A stretch of DNA of 64,000 nucleotides from SXRF01 sp038043465. Lineage in GTDB: Bacteria; Pseudomonadota; Alphaproteobacteria; Rickettsiales; SXRF01. Position numbers and translations under genes: made by a program. The notes beneath the pieces are model-generated. The model had not been told where the DNA came from. It ran no database searches and was given only the letters and a program-made list of their open reading frames with translations. Below, one piece after another: positions 25,757 through 34,293 of this stretch; within the stretch, counting starts at the first letter, position 1; the number at the start of each line of letters is the position of its first letter. Where the stretch lies: contig JBBTBX010000007.1 of the NCBI GenBank assembly GCA_038043465.1, positions 1 through 64,000 on the forward strand. The letters are read 5' to 3'.

Positions 25757-26866
25757 ATGGCAACAATAGAAAAAAGAGAAACCGAATCGGGTGTTGTTTA
25801 TCGTGTGAAGGTTAGGATTAAAGGTCGCCCTAATCAAACGGCTACTTTTGCGCGAATTACTGACGCAAAGAAATGGGCGCAAATAACTGAAGGTTATATA
25901 AAGGATGGCAAGCATTTTCACAATACCGAAGCAAAAAAACGAACGCTTAATGAATTGATAGATAAATACATAAAAAATGTTTTGCCACTAAAACCAAAAG
26001 CGGAAAGCAAACAAAAAACTCAGCTTGAATGGTGGAAAAAGCAAATTGGCAGCTATTCCCTGTGCGATATAACCCCCGCACTTATAGCAGAACAACGCGA
26101 CAATCTATTGTTAACTCCTATTGTGTCCCGAAGTTTAAAGAAATCTAAGCCTCGCGATAAAAAACGCAGCCCTTCAACAGTTGTTAGATATATGGCTGCT
26201 TTATCTCATGTATTAAGCACTGGATGCAAAGAATGGGGCTGGATTGATGATAACCCTATGCGAAAAGTTACAAAACCGAAAGAGGCGAGGGGACGCATAC
26301 GCTTTTTATCAGATAACGAACGCATAGACCTATTAGATGCATGTAAGCAAAGTTCCAATGCTTGTCTATATACAGTTGTAGTTTTAGCACTATCAACTGG
26401 TATGCGTTATGGTGAAATAATAAATTTAAAATGGGAAGATGTTGATACCAAGAATTTTCGCATAACCCTGCACGAAACTAAAAATGGTGAAAGGCGAGTC
26501 GTGCCTTTAGTTGGGCACGCTCTTGAACTGGTAACAGAGTTAAAATTAAATAGAGATAAAGCCACCAACTTGTTATTTCCAGCATCAAAGCCAAAGCGCG
26601 ATAATCAATCACAAGTTACTTATAAATCCATGTTTTTACGCAAGGCATGGATGCAAGCGACAAAAGAAGCCGAATTAAAAGACTTCCGTTTCCATGACTT
26701 GCGCCACAGTGCCGCTAGTTACCTTGCCATGAACGGTGCAAGCCTTGCTGAAATAGCGGAAGTTCTAGGTCATAAAACACTTCAAATGGTAAAACGCTAT
26801 GCACACCTTTCTGAAGCCCATACTAGTAAGGTTGTTGCAAGTATGAATGAAAGGATTTTTGGATAA
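25757..26866 (+). CDS. tyrosine-type site-specific integrase
   Basis: A 369-residue recombinase. An N-terminal AP2-like/arm-binding part ('YRVKVRIKGRPNQTATFARITDAKKWAQ') and SAM-like core-binding domain precede the catalytic domain. Catalytic residues are visible: Arg in 'TGMRYGEI' (near 217), His-x-x-Arg in 'FHDLRHSA' (near 313-316), His in 'LGHKT' (near 339), Tyr in 'KRYAHL' (near 348). A GGGGG ribosome site precedes the ATG. It lies 268 bases after the tRNA and points away from it, and the next gene starts two bases after its stop. Confidence 0.95.
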   Translation: MATIEKRETESGVVYRVKVRIKGRPNQTATFARITDAKKWAQITEGYIKDGKHFHNTEAKKRTLNELIDKYIKNVLPLKPKAESKQKTQLEWWKKQIGSYSLCDITPALIAEQRDNLLLTPIVSRSLKKSKPRDKKRSPSTVVRYMAALSHVLSTGCKEWGWIDDNPMRKVTKPKEARGRIRFLSDNERIDLLDACKQSSNACLYTVVVLALSTGMRYGEIINLKWEDVDTKNFRITLHETKNGERRVVPLVGHALELVTELKLNRDKATNLLFPASKPKRDNQSQVTYKSMFLRKAWMQATKEAELKDFRFHDLRHSAASYLAMNGASLAEIAEVLGHKTLQMVKRYAHLSEAHTSKVVASMNERIFG

Positions 26867-26868
26867 AC

Positions 26869-27705
26869 ATGTATAAAATAGATTGGAGAAAGGAAGAAGT
26901 TTATAACTATACCGAAGGTCATAATTTATATGAATGGATGTGGGAATTTATCAGAAGAAATCCTAGATACTGGGAATATTGGGCAGAAACCAAACAATTA
27001 TATGAGAAAGAAATTGAGCGTATAAGAAATAAGAAAAAAAAACCAGCTAATGCATCAGGTCTTGGTTTGGGTGGCTTGCTAGGTTTTGCACTCTCAAATT
27101 ATGATCCTGAGGCTAACAATGATATAATGATTAGCGAATCTACCCCTCCAAACCATAGGCATTTCTCTGTTACAAGGTTTTCTGCTGAGAAAATTTGGGG
27201 GTTTTACAATTTATACCCACCTGAAACTGATTCCCCATTGGCGTTTACATATAGGAATCAGGTATTCTCTTATTCAAGCAATGAGTTGGCTAGTATTTTT
27301 ATGGTAGATGGGGAAATCCACCACCCAGAAAAAGCTGTTTCTGCATATTGCCTTGATAAGCATGCCATATTTGAGATTGAAACTGATAAAACTCAGAAAT
27401 TTGAGGGTAATACTGGCTCTGAAGAATTAAGGAAGAATATAAATAATATAGAATTCACAACCAATGAAGTTACTACTCCACAAACAATTACAGGGGAAGC
27501 TATACAAGCTAGAATAAATCCCGCTACTTATAGTATTATATTGTTGCTTCCTGAATCATTAAAAAAACAGATTATAACTTCTAATGAATTTACCATTAAA
27601 ATTGACTCTCCAAGGTATTTATTTGGAACGTTCCTTGAGGTAAATTTTAAGACAAGTCATAAGGAAAAACAAATGCTACGTTTAGCATGGTTGGGATGTA
27701 CATAA
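26869..27705 (+). CDS. DUF6499-like N-terminal domain protein of unknown function
   Basis: A 278-residue protein. The N-terminus 'DWRKEEVYNY...YEWMWEFIRRNPRYWEYW' matches the short 'W-x-WEFLRRNPDY' module (DUF6499-type) found in putative regulators of Alphaproteobacteria. The rest is not recognised; it is mixed alpha/beta with 'RHFSVTRFSAEKIWGFYNLYPP' and a basic linker (residues 48-60). There are no membrane segments. It starts two bases after the integrase stop and overlaps umuC by one base, so it sits in the middle of the element's operon. A regulatory role is a guess. Confidence 0.62.
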   Translation: MYKIDWRKEEVYNYTEGHNLYEWMWEFIRRNPRYWEYWAETKQLYEKEIERIRNKKKKPANASGLGLGGLLGFALSNYDPEANNDIMISESTPPNHRHFSVTRFSAEKIWGFYNLYPPETDSPLAFTYRNQVFSYSSNELASIFMVDGEIHHPEKAVSAYCLDKHAIFEIETDKTQKFEGNTGSEELRKNINNIEFTTNEVTTPQTITGEAIQARINPATYSIILLLPESLKKQIITSNEFTIKIDSPRYLFGTFLEVNFKTSHKEKQMLRLAWLGCT

Positions 27706-28949
27706 TGCTTGCTCTCATTGATTGCAATAGCTTCTATGCTTCCTGTGAGCGTGTTTTCCAGCCTAAACTCAATGGCAAGCCTGTTGTAGTGCTTTCCAAT
27801 AATGACGGAATGGTAATAGCCAAGAGCAATGAAGCTAAGTCTTTAGGCATTGATATTGGTTTGCCTTACTTTCAGATTAAGGATGAACTTAAAAAGCATA
27901 ATGTAGCGGTGTTTTCCAGCAATTACACCCTTTACGGTGACTTTAGCCAGCGTGTTGTGGCAACGCTGCGCGAGCTAACTTCAGATGTAGAAGTATATTC
28001 CATTGATGAAGTGTTTGCTGATCTGGCAGGCTTTGCTCATAAAGACCCGCTAACCTATGGGCATGAAATGCGCGATACCGTAAAAAAATGGACTGGCATA
28101 CCTGTATCAATAGGCATTGCACCAACTAAAACCCTAACCAAAGTTGCAAATAAGATAGCAAAAAAAGGGCAGGGTGTTGTGGTGCTAGATACACCCGATA
28201 AGATAGAAAAGGCATTAGAGAATTTTCCTATAGCTGATATTTGGGGCATTGGTCACCAGAGGGCAAAAATGTTATTATCTGTAGGCATAAGGACAGCTAA
28301 ACAGTTGCGGGATATGCCTGATGTATGGATAAGAAAGAAAATGACTATTACAGGGCTACGCTTGGTGCATGAACTTAGGGGCATACGCTGCATAGAGCTG
28401 GAACACCATCCAGAACCGAAAAAGCAAATTATATGCTCAAGGTCATTTGGTTATTTCATTAAAGAGCTGAAGGATATGGAGCAGGCAATGACCTATTATG
28501 CCAGCCGTGCAGCCGAACGCATGCGGGAACAAGGCTTAGTGACCAGTGACATAATGGTATATTTTGAAACCAGCCGTTTTAGCGGGAAGTATTACGCACC
28601 ATCAAAAGTAATGAACCTACATAGGCAAACCAACTATACGCCCGATATTGTCAAAGCCACATTGGAAGCCACAAGGCAGATATTTAAAAAAGGCTATCGT
28701 TACCGCAAAGGCGGGATAATGCTGCTGGAACTAACGCAAGCAAAGGAACGGCAATATAACCTCCTATCCCCGCGAAATGAAGCCAAGCAAGAAAACCTGA
28801 TGACCGCCCTAGATGGTATCAACAAGAAGTATGGTGCTAATAGCTTATTCTTTGCTGCTGCTGGTATCAGGAAAGAATGGCAAATGATGCGACAAATGAA
28901 AAGCCCACACTATACAACCAACTGGAAAGAGTTACCTGTGGCGAGTTAG
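27705..28949 (+). CDS. umuC: Y-family DNA polymerase, UmuC
   Basis: A 414-residue translesion polymerase started at 27705, where TAATG couples it to the previous gene. Palm motifs are 'LIDCNSFYASCERVF' (first Asp) and 'VEVYSIDEVFADL' (Asp-Glu). 'SNNDGMVIAKSNEAK', 'GIGHQRAKMLL' and 'LEHHPEPKKQIICSRSFG' are specific to UmuC/RumB rather than DinB, and the length matches UmuC. The C-terminal DUF4113-type end ('SLFFAAAGIRKEWQMMRQMKSPHYTT') is intact. umuD, the usual upstream partner, is absent from the element. Confidence 0.94.
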   Translation: MLALIDCNSFYASCERVFQPKLNGKPVVVLSNNDGMVIAKSNEAKSLGIDIGLPYFQIKDELKKHNVAVFSSNYTLYGDFSQRVVATLRELTSDVEVYSIDEVFADLAGFAHKDPLTYGHEMRDTVKKWTGIPVSIGIAPTKTLTKVANKIAKKGQGVVVLDTPDKIEKALENFPIADIWGIGHQRAKMLLSVGIRTAKQLRDMPDVWIRKKMTITGLRLVHELRGIRCIELEHHPEPKKQIICSRSFGYFIKELKDMEQAMTYYASRAAERMREQGLVTSDIMVYFETSRFSGKYYAPSKVMNLHRQTNYTPDIVKATLEATRQIFKKGYRYRKGGIMLLELTQAKERQYNLLSPRNEAKQENLMTALDGINKKYGANSLFFAAAGIRKEWQMMRQMKSPHYTTNWKELPVAS

Positions 28950-28977
28950 TCTATATGCCATATTTTATCTGTCTTCA

Positions 28978-28998
28978 GGGACACTGGCGGGACACTTA
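28978..28998. promoter_or_regulatory. candidate integrase arm sites, right
   Basis: Two GGGACACT words start at 28978 and 28989 (11 bases apart), the second continuing as GGGACACTTA exactly as at 25525. They lie 29 bases after the umuC stop and about 110 bases before the right attachment repeat. The rest of 28950-29110 is AT-rich and holds no gene I can see. Confidence 0.5.
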
Positions 28999-29110
28999 GT
29001 CGCAAATAATGGCAATAATGTAGAATTAACGATAACACCATTTATTCTTTAACATATTGAATTTATTGTTATCTGTTGTTGCAATTTGTTTTTAATTATT
29101 CTAATATTGT

Positions 29111-29157
29111 GACTGAAAATCCCTGTGTCGCTGGTTCGATTCCGGCTCGAGGCACCA
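29111..29157. repeat. attachment-site repeat, right
   Basis: Exact copy of the 47-bp 3' part of tRNA-Phe. It lacks the 5' half, so it is not a tRNA gene. It marks the right boundary of the element. Confidence 0.9.
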
Positions 29158-29262
29158 CCCTACGCTCTTTAAGCTTCGGGTGGCGCAGCCATGTGGAGGC
29201 GAACTTAGGCGAAGCAGTGTCCAGCATAGCCCGTAGGGCGGCGATGGACTGGAGAGATAATA

Positions 29263-29430
29263 ATGTGGTATGTTCATATTACCAGAAGCATTGAATTTCC
29301 AGAACAGGAATGCATCGGAATGACTGCTAACTTAAAACAGCGTTTTGTAGATCATAATACAAATAAATCAGTCCAGACCCTAGATAGATGTTATTCAGGA
29401 TTAGAGTACACTCTTTTTTATTTATATTAA
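29263..29430 (+). pseudogene. truncated GIY-YIG endonuclease-like gene
   Basis: A 55-codon frame starts MWYVHITRSIEFPEQECIG and continues 'NLKQRFVDHNTNKSVQT'. This is the N-terminal half of a small GIY-YIG domain protein (usual start MWYVYI-RS...-P...-YIG...LKxRLxxHN-GKS). After residue 40 the match is lost and the frame stops early, where the family runs to about 80-95 residues. The GIY's last Tyr is His here. Such genes often lie after tRNA genes in Alphaproteobacteria, so this is probably the original downstream neighbour of tRNA-Phe. Confidence 0.65.
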
Positions 29431-29442
29431 ATTGGAGGTAAT

Positions 29443-30009
29443 ATGCACTGGCATTTTGAGGATATACCATTACTTATTCATAATTTACCACGTGCTTTGC
29501 ATGATCTTATGCAGCACGAAGATAAAAGTCTAGTGAACAAGGGCGTGAAAACAATCTTGAAAACTCAGCCACCACTGGTTTCTATCGAAAAAACCTTAGA
29601 CCCAATGGCGCAGCGTTCGGCGCAGAATATCGGTCTGCTGCTGCATGATTATCTTCAGCAACTACCCTCGTTTGATGTTTCCCATGCCGAGGGAGAAAAG
29701 TTATTAGAGCATTGGCGGGAAATAATGATTGAGCAACCGCAGAGGTTAGCTACTGCCCATCAAAGCCACTGGCATGATGAAAGCAGTAAAGCCTTCTGGC
29801 ACGATAAAATCGCCAGTCATCACACCGATTTTGGCATTACTTCTGATAGTTTTCCCGATGCGTGGGACGATTGGCAACGCGCTTCTGGTATTGGTCACAA
29901 TGTTGGCAACCCAAAACAACTATCTGTTATGAAGCAGAAACAATGGCAGGATCTCGTTATCCGTTCACGCCTGCACAAAGAAACCATGACACGCTGGAAC
30001 GAGGGCTGA
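29443..30009 (+). CDS. hypothetical protein (188 aa)
   Basis: A 188-residue, mostly helical protein rich in His, Gln and Trp ('HWHDESSKAFWHDKIASHH'). It has no signal peptide or membrane segment and no family I recognise. A strong GGAGG ribosome site precedes the ATG, which supports it as a real gene. It lies between the GIY-YIG remnant and the convergent leuA. Confidence 0.65.
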   Translation: MHWHFEDIPLLIHNLPRALHDLMQHEDKSLVNKGVKTILKTQPPLVSIEKTLDPMAQRSAQNIGLLLHDYLQQLPSFDVSHAEGEKLLEHWREIMIEQPQRLATAHQSHWHDESSKAFWHDKIASHHTDFGITSDSFPDAWDDWQRASGIGHNVGNPKQLSVMKQKQWQDLVIRSRLHKETMTRWNEG

Positions 30010-30027
30010 TAATACTAAGCCACTTTT

Positions 30028-31584
30028 TTATTCTTTTATTTTTTGTTCATTAGGTAGCAACCCCTTGCGCTCTTCGAGTGTCTGCAATTTGCATAACGCG
30101 CTGATATAGGCGAGGGCGGAGGCGACTACGGTGTCGATATTCGCGCTATTGCCATTGACTATTTTTCCATCAGGTGTTTCAAGGCGCACGGTCACTTCTG
30201 CCTGTGCGTCCGTGCCTTGAGTTATCGCATTTACCTGATAAAGTTTCAGTGTTGCATTATGCGGAACAAGCGCGCGGATGGCGTTAAATGCGGCATCAAC
30301 TGGCCCATTGCCTTCAATGGTTATTCGTCGTATGTCATCATCAACCCTAAGGCACAACATCGCCGTTTGCGGCCCGACAGTTCCGCAGGTGATATGCAGC
30401 GATTCCAGAGTGATGGAATCATCACGCCGTGATTCGGTATCGAGCAGGGCGATTAAATCCTCATCATAAATATCTTTTTTCTTATCGGCTAAATCCTTGA
30501 AGCGCGAAAACGCATCTTCCAGCGCATTATCACCAAGAACAAAGCCGAGCTGCGCGATTTTATCCTTAAATGCATGACGACCAGAATGTTTGCCCATCAC
30601 TAGATTGGACTTAAGTAAACCAACTGACTCTGGGGTCATAATCTCATAAGTTCCAGCGTGTTTCAAAACACCGTCCTGATGGATTCCTGATTCATGAGCA
30701 AAAGCATTCGCGCCAACAATAGCTTTATTCACCTGCACCATAGCCCCTGTGATATTCTGAATCAGGCGTGATGCGCGGATGATGTGGGTGGTGTCGATGC
30801 CAGTTGTAAAAGGATACATATCAGAGCGGGTTTTAATCGCCATCACCACTTCTTCCAAAGCAGTGTTGCCTGCGCGTTCGCCGATGCCGTTGATGGTGCA
30901 TTCAATCTGTCGCGCACCGCTTCTGATTGCTGCCAGCGAATTGGCGGTTGCCAGACCTAAATCATTCTGGCAATGGGTGGAAAAGATAACTTTATCCGCG
31001 CCTTTGGCTTTTTCTATCAGGGTTTTAATCAACAAACCGTAATCATCAGGTGTGGCGTAACCAACTGTGTCGGGAATGTTGATGGTTGTTGCGCCTGCCT
31101 TAATCGCTGTTTCCACCGCTTTTATCAGGAAATTTGTTTCCGTGCGCGTTGCATCCATCGCCGACCATTCCACGTTATCAGTATATTTGCGGGCGAGGGT
31201 GACGCTATCTTTAATCATCTCAAGGCAAGTATCCTGCCCAATGCGGTATTGGTGAGTAAGATGGATTTCTGAAGTGGACATGAAAGTGTGAATACGCCCG
31301 CGCTTAGCTGGCTTTATAGCTTCCGCCGCCCGCTCAATATCCGCTGATTTTGCCCGTGCCAGTGAACACACCACCGCGTTTTTAACCCGCCCGGCAATCT
31401 CGCGCACTGATTCAAAATCACCATTGCTCGCCATGGCAAACCCAGCCTCAATCACGTCAACGCCCATAGCGTCGAGCACTTCGGCTACCATGAGCTTTTC
31501 CTCAAGATTCATGGACATGCCGGGCGATTGCTCACCATCACGCAAGGTTGTGTCGAAGATTATTATTTGACTTTGTTTGGTCAT
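30028..31584 (-). CDS. leuA: 2-isopropylmalate synthase
   Basis: A 518-residue LeuA of normal length. The HMGL-like TIM barrel begins 'IIFDTTLRDGEQSPGMSM', with 'STHCQNDLGLATANSLAAI' supplying the metal His residues and 'GIGERAGNTALEEVVMAI'. The C-terminal part (about 390-510) is the LeuA dimer/regulatory domain that binds leucine. It condenses acetyl-CoA and 2-oxoisovalerate in the first committed leucine step. It is a single gene; a small membrane protein lies upstream on the same strand. Confidence 0.96.
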   Translation of the reverse strand: MTKQSQIIIFDTTLRDGEQSPGMSMNLEEKLMVAEVLDAMGVDVIEAGFAMASNGDFESVREIAGRVKNAVVCSLARAKSADIERAAEAIKPAKRGRIHTFMSTSEIHLTHQYRIGQDTCLEMIKDSVTLARKYTDNVEWSAMDATRTETNFLIKAVETAIKAGATTINIPDTVGYATPDDYGLLIKTLIEKAKGADKVIFSTHCQNDLGLATANSLAAIRSGARQIECTINGIGERAGNTALEEVVMAIKTRSDMYPFTTGIDTTHIIRASRLIQNITGAMVQVNKAIVGANAFAHESGIHQDGVLKHAGTYEIMTPESVGLLKSNLVMGKHSGRHAFKDKIAQLGFVLGDNALEDAFSRFKDLADKKKDIYDEDLIALLDTESRRDDSITLESLHITCGTVGPQTAMLCLRVDDDIRRITIEGNGPVDAAFNAIRALVPHNATLKLYQVNAITQGTDAQAEVTVRLETPDGKIVNGNSANIDTVVASALAYISALCKLQTLEERKGLLPNEQKIKE

Positions 31585-31615
31585 AGATTTATTATTGCCC
31601 TTCTAGCATCGATTT

Positions 31616-32113
31616 TTAAGATTTTAATAAATGGTTTGTCTTACCAATAACTATTGCGCAAATTTGCATATAATCACTTTCCGAAAAGGAAGAATTTGTT
31701 ACAGTAAGATATCCATCTTTATGTTTAATTTGAATACTTTTTAGATGCTTTAATTTATGAAACTTTATATTGGTTATATCAGAATATCTTATATGAATTA
31801 ACCTATCATCTAATACCCCTTTATATGCTGATAAACTATTCGTTTTGAATGTAAGATGTTTTTTAATTTTCTTTGCGTATATTAATTTAATAAATATATA
31901 CAAACTAAATATAACTATAGCTAAAAAAAACACAAAGAGAGACCAGTGAACTATTATAGAAATATCTTTTGATAAATGTATTCCTTTAAAATTAAGTTCT
32001 TTTTTATCAATAGCATAAAAATAAGAAAAAACTGTAAAACAACCAAATAATAATATAGCCGGAATAATTTTTTTAATTTCAGGGTCTTTATATAAAAACT
32101 TCATTTCTTGCAT
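31616..32113 (-). CDS. small membrane protein of unknown function, AT-rich
   Basis: A 165-residue protein with two membrane segments (about residues 16-34 and 53-75) and a C-terminal soluble part that resembles a small PH-like beta unit ('LIHIRYSDITNIKFHKLKHLKSIQIKHKDG'). An AGGAG site precedes the first ATG. Its base composition is clearly more AT-rich than the flanking leuA and metZ genes, a hint of recent acquisition. The function is unknown. Confidence 0.6.
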   Translation of the reverse strand: MQEMKFLYKDPEIKKIIPAILLFGCFTVFSYFYAIDKKELNFKGIHLSKDISIIVHWSLFVFFLAIVIFSLYIFIKLIYAKKIKKHLTFKTNSLSAYKGVLDDRLIHIRYSDITNIKFHKLKHLKSIQIKHKDGYLTVTNSSFSESDYMQICAIVIGKTNHLLKS

Positions 32114-32262
32114 TTTTTCTCCTTAAACCCCTTTCAACCAACCTAAAATATCACCTATCAAATATTTACTCCAACCCAGCAAACTGATTTATCCACACTG
32201 GTGCAGTGTGATTATTATTCTTACGTTATGTATAGTGTATAATTAAGCACTAACTTATCGTA

Positions 32263-32351
32263 TTGTCATCCCCGATTTATTCGGGGATCTAGAAATACAA
32301 ATTAAGTTGGTATTTGTTGCCTCAGATCCCGCATCAAGTGCGGGATGACAA
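32263..32351. repeat. palindromic repeat overlapping the end of metZ
   Basis: Two hairpins (ATCCCCGA-tttat-TCGGGGAT and ATCCCGCA-tcaag-TGCGGGAT) with outer TTGTCAT / ATGACAA ends. The right half encodes the last residues (SSRT) and stop of metZ. Confidence 0.78.
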
Positions 32352-33536
32352 AGTAAGACCACCCAAAATATCACCAATCAAATCATCAACATTTTCAATG
32401 CCGACCGATAATCGCAGTAGCGAATCGCTGATGCCGATTTTTGCGCGGGCTTCTGCTCCTATGCTATGGTGGGTGGTGGATGCAGGGTGAGTGATAAGGC
32501 TTTTGGCATTGCCAAGATTATTAGAAATATCCACGATTTTCAGCGCGTTCATAAATTTGAAAGCCGCTTCTTTTCCTCCTTTTAATTCAAAAACTATAAT
32601 CGGCCCGCCATTTTTCATTTGCTTCTTTGCGATTTCATATTGCGGATGGCTTTTTAGGCTAGGGTAAACCAGCCGAGATATTGCAGGATGCCCATCAAGC
32701 GTGGCAGCAATTTTTTCGGCATTGCTGCAATGGCGTTCCACCCGCAGATGCAGAGTTTCCAATGCTTTCAGCAACAACCAAGCATTGAATGGACTCATAT
32801 GTGGTCCTGTATGACGCACAAACGGTATCAGCGTGTCATCAATGAATTTTTTTCTGCCGAGAATTGCTCCACCCAACGTGCGTCCTTGCCCGTCAATATG
32901 TTTGGTGGTGGAATACATAACCACATCCGCGCCCAGTTCCAGAGGATGCTGAACCAGCGGAGTTGCGAACACATTATCAATAATAAGTTGCACACCTAGA
33001 GGTTTACAGATGGCAGAAAGAGCAGCAATATCCACCAGCTCCAGAGTGGGATTGGCTGGAGTTTCTACAAAAACGCATTTGGTGTTTTTAGTAATAGCTT
33101 TTTTCCAAGCCTCCATATCACCACATTCCACCAACTCATAACTTATGCCAAAACGTGGTAGAATATCGGTTATTATATATTGGCAGGAGGAAAACAGGAC
33201 GCTGCTCGCCACCACATGATCCCCGCTTTTAAGTTGGCACATAAGCACGGCAAACAGTGCTGCCATTCCTGATGCGGTGACGACACAGGCTTCTGCACCT
33301 TCCATAAGGGCAAGGCGTTCCTGCAACATGGCAAGGTTAGGGTGGGAGTAACGACCATATTTAAAGCCTTCTATTTCACCTGTGAAGCGTTTTTCGCCTT
33401 CTTCAGCAGTGTCATAGCTATATGAGGAATTAAGAAATAACGCTTCTGAGGTTTCACCAGCATCACTTTGTAAGCGTCCGCCACGCACTAATTTGGTTTC
33501 AGTGTGCCAATTATTGGGATTTTGCTTCTTTTTCAT
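32334..33536 (-). CDS. metZ: O-succinylhomoserine sulfhydrylase
   Basis: A 400-residue PLP enzyme of the Cys/Met-metabolism family. Motifs: 'TKLVRGGRLQSDAGETSEALFLNSSY' at the start, 'YGRYSHPN', 'EGAEACVVTASGMAA', and the PLP Lys in 'YSTTKHIDGQGRTLGGA' (near residue 210). The pattern fits MetZ better than MetB or MetC. It makes homocysteine from O-succinylhomoserine and sulfide. Its C-terminus is encoded by a palindromic repeat. Confidence 0.92.
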   Translation of the reverse strand: MKKKQNPNNWHTETKLVRGGRLQSDAGETSEALFLNSSYSYDTAEEGEKRFTGEIEGFKYGRYSHPNLAMLQERLALMEGAEACVVTASGMAALFAVLMCQLKSGDHVVASSVLFSSCQYIITDILPRFGISYELVECGDMEAWKKAITKNTKCVFVETPANPTLELVDIAALSAICKPLGVQLIIDNVFATPLVQHPLELGADVVMYSTTKHIDGQGRTLGGAILGRKKFIDDTLIPFVRHTGPHMSPFNAWLLLKALETLHLRVERHCSNAEKIAATLDGHPAISRLVYPSLKSHPQYEIAKKQMKNGGPIIVFELKGGKEAAFKFMNALKIVDISNNLGNAKSLITHPASTTHHSIGAEARAKIGISDSLLRLSVGIENVDDLIGDILGGLTLSSRT

Positions 33537-33608
33537 ATATAAATTCGTTAAATAGTGTGTTTATTGAGAGGAATACAATAATCTAGTGGAAGCAATGGTG
33601 CAAGAGTG

Positions 33609-34271
33609 ATGTTTGGAAAAAATCCTATACGCCCACCAATTTCTGGTGATGGGCAGAATCTGGAAGTTAAAAATATCTTCGCTACTTTGCAGGGCGAGGG
33701 GCTGCATGTTGGTGTTCCTTCAGTGTTTGTACGGCTTGGAGGCTGCAATCTTGCTTGCAATTTTTGCGATGCGGAGTTTGAAGATGCACCAACTATTTTA
33801 CTTGCCGAAATTATGTCACAAGTTAAAAAACTAGCTGGAAATGGTATAAAATTAGTAGTTATCACAGGTGGAGAGCCGTTTAGACAAAATATAGAGCCGT
33901 TTTGTAAGATATTGCTTGCAGATGGTTTTAATGTGCAGATTGAAACTAACGGCACATTATACCGCGAATTGCCACAATGTGTTGATATTGTTTGTTCTCC
34001 CAAGAATACAGGAAATGGTTATGCGCCGATTCGTGGTGATTTGTTGGAGAGAATTTCAGCATTAAAATTTATTATTTCGGCTGGCAACAGCAGCTATAAT
34101 CACGTTTCAGAAATTGGGCAGAGTAAATATAATACCCCAGTTTTTGTGCAACCAATGGACGAGGGTGATGACACTAAAAATGCAGAAAATACCAAACTAG
34201 CTCTTGAACTTGCAATGAATCATGGTTACCGTTTGTCATTGCAGATTCATAAGATATTGAAAATAGAATGA
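33609..34271 (+). CDS. queE: 7-carboxy-7-deazaguanine synthase
   Basis: A 220-residue radical-SAM protein. The cluster motif is 'GGCNLACNFCD' (Cys-x3-Cys-x2-Cys). 'IFATLQGEGLHVGVPSVFVRLGG' and 'VVITGGEPF' are typical of QueE. It converts carboxy-tetrahydropterin to 7-carboxy-7-deazaguanine, an early queuosine step. A GTG three bases earlier is a less likely start. It is followed by queC on the same strand. Confidence 0.94.
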   Translation: MFGKNPIRPPISGDGQNLEVKNIFATLQGEGLHVGVPSVFVRLGGCNLACNFCDAEFEDAPTILLAEIMSQVKKLAGNGIKLVVITGGEPFRQNIEPFCKILLADGFNVQIETNGTLYRELPQCVDIVCSPKNTGNGYAPIRGDLLERISALKFIISAGNSSYNHVSEIGQSKYNTPVFVQPMDEGDDTKNAENTKLALELAMNHGYRLSLQIHKILKIE

Positions 34272-34293
34272 AATATAAATATAAGTTAGTTAT

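Larger units (their letters stand above)
25442..29157 (+). mobile_element. small integrative element at tRNA-Phe
   Basis: The 47 bases from the tRNA anticodon arm to CCA (25442-25488) recur exactly at 29111-29157. Between them lie a tyrosine integrase, a DUF6499-like gene and a umuC gene, all on the plus strand. This is the classic product of site-specific integration at a tRNA 3' end, which keeps the tRNA whole at the integrase side. The element is about 3.7 kb. There are no replication, capsid or conjugation genes, so it is either a satellite-like element or a remnant. Confidence 0.88.

Noticed and set aside
29111..29157. Second tRNA-Phe gene
   Set aside because: Only the 3' 47 bases are present; the acceptor 5' strand and D-arm are missing, so it is an attachment-site copy.
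33537..33608. SAM riboswitch upstream of metZ
   Set aside because: The leader is too short and I see no SAM-II or SAM-I conserved elements.
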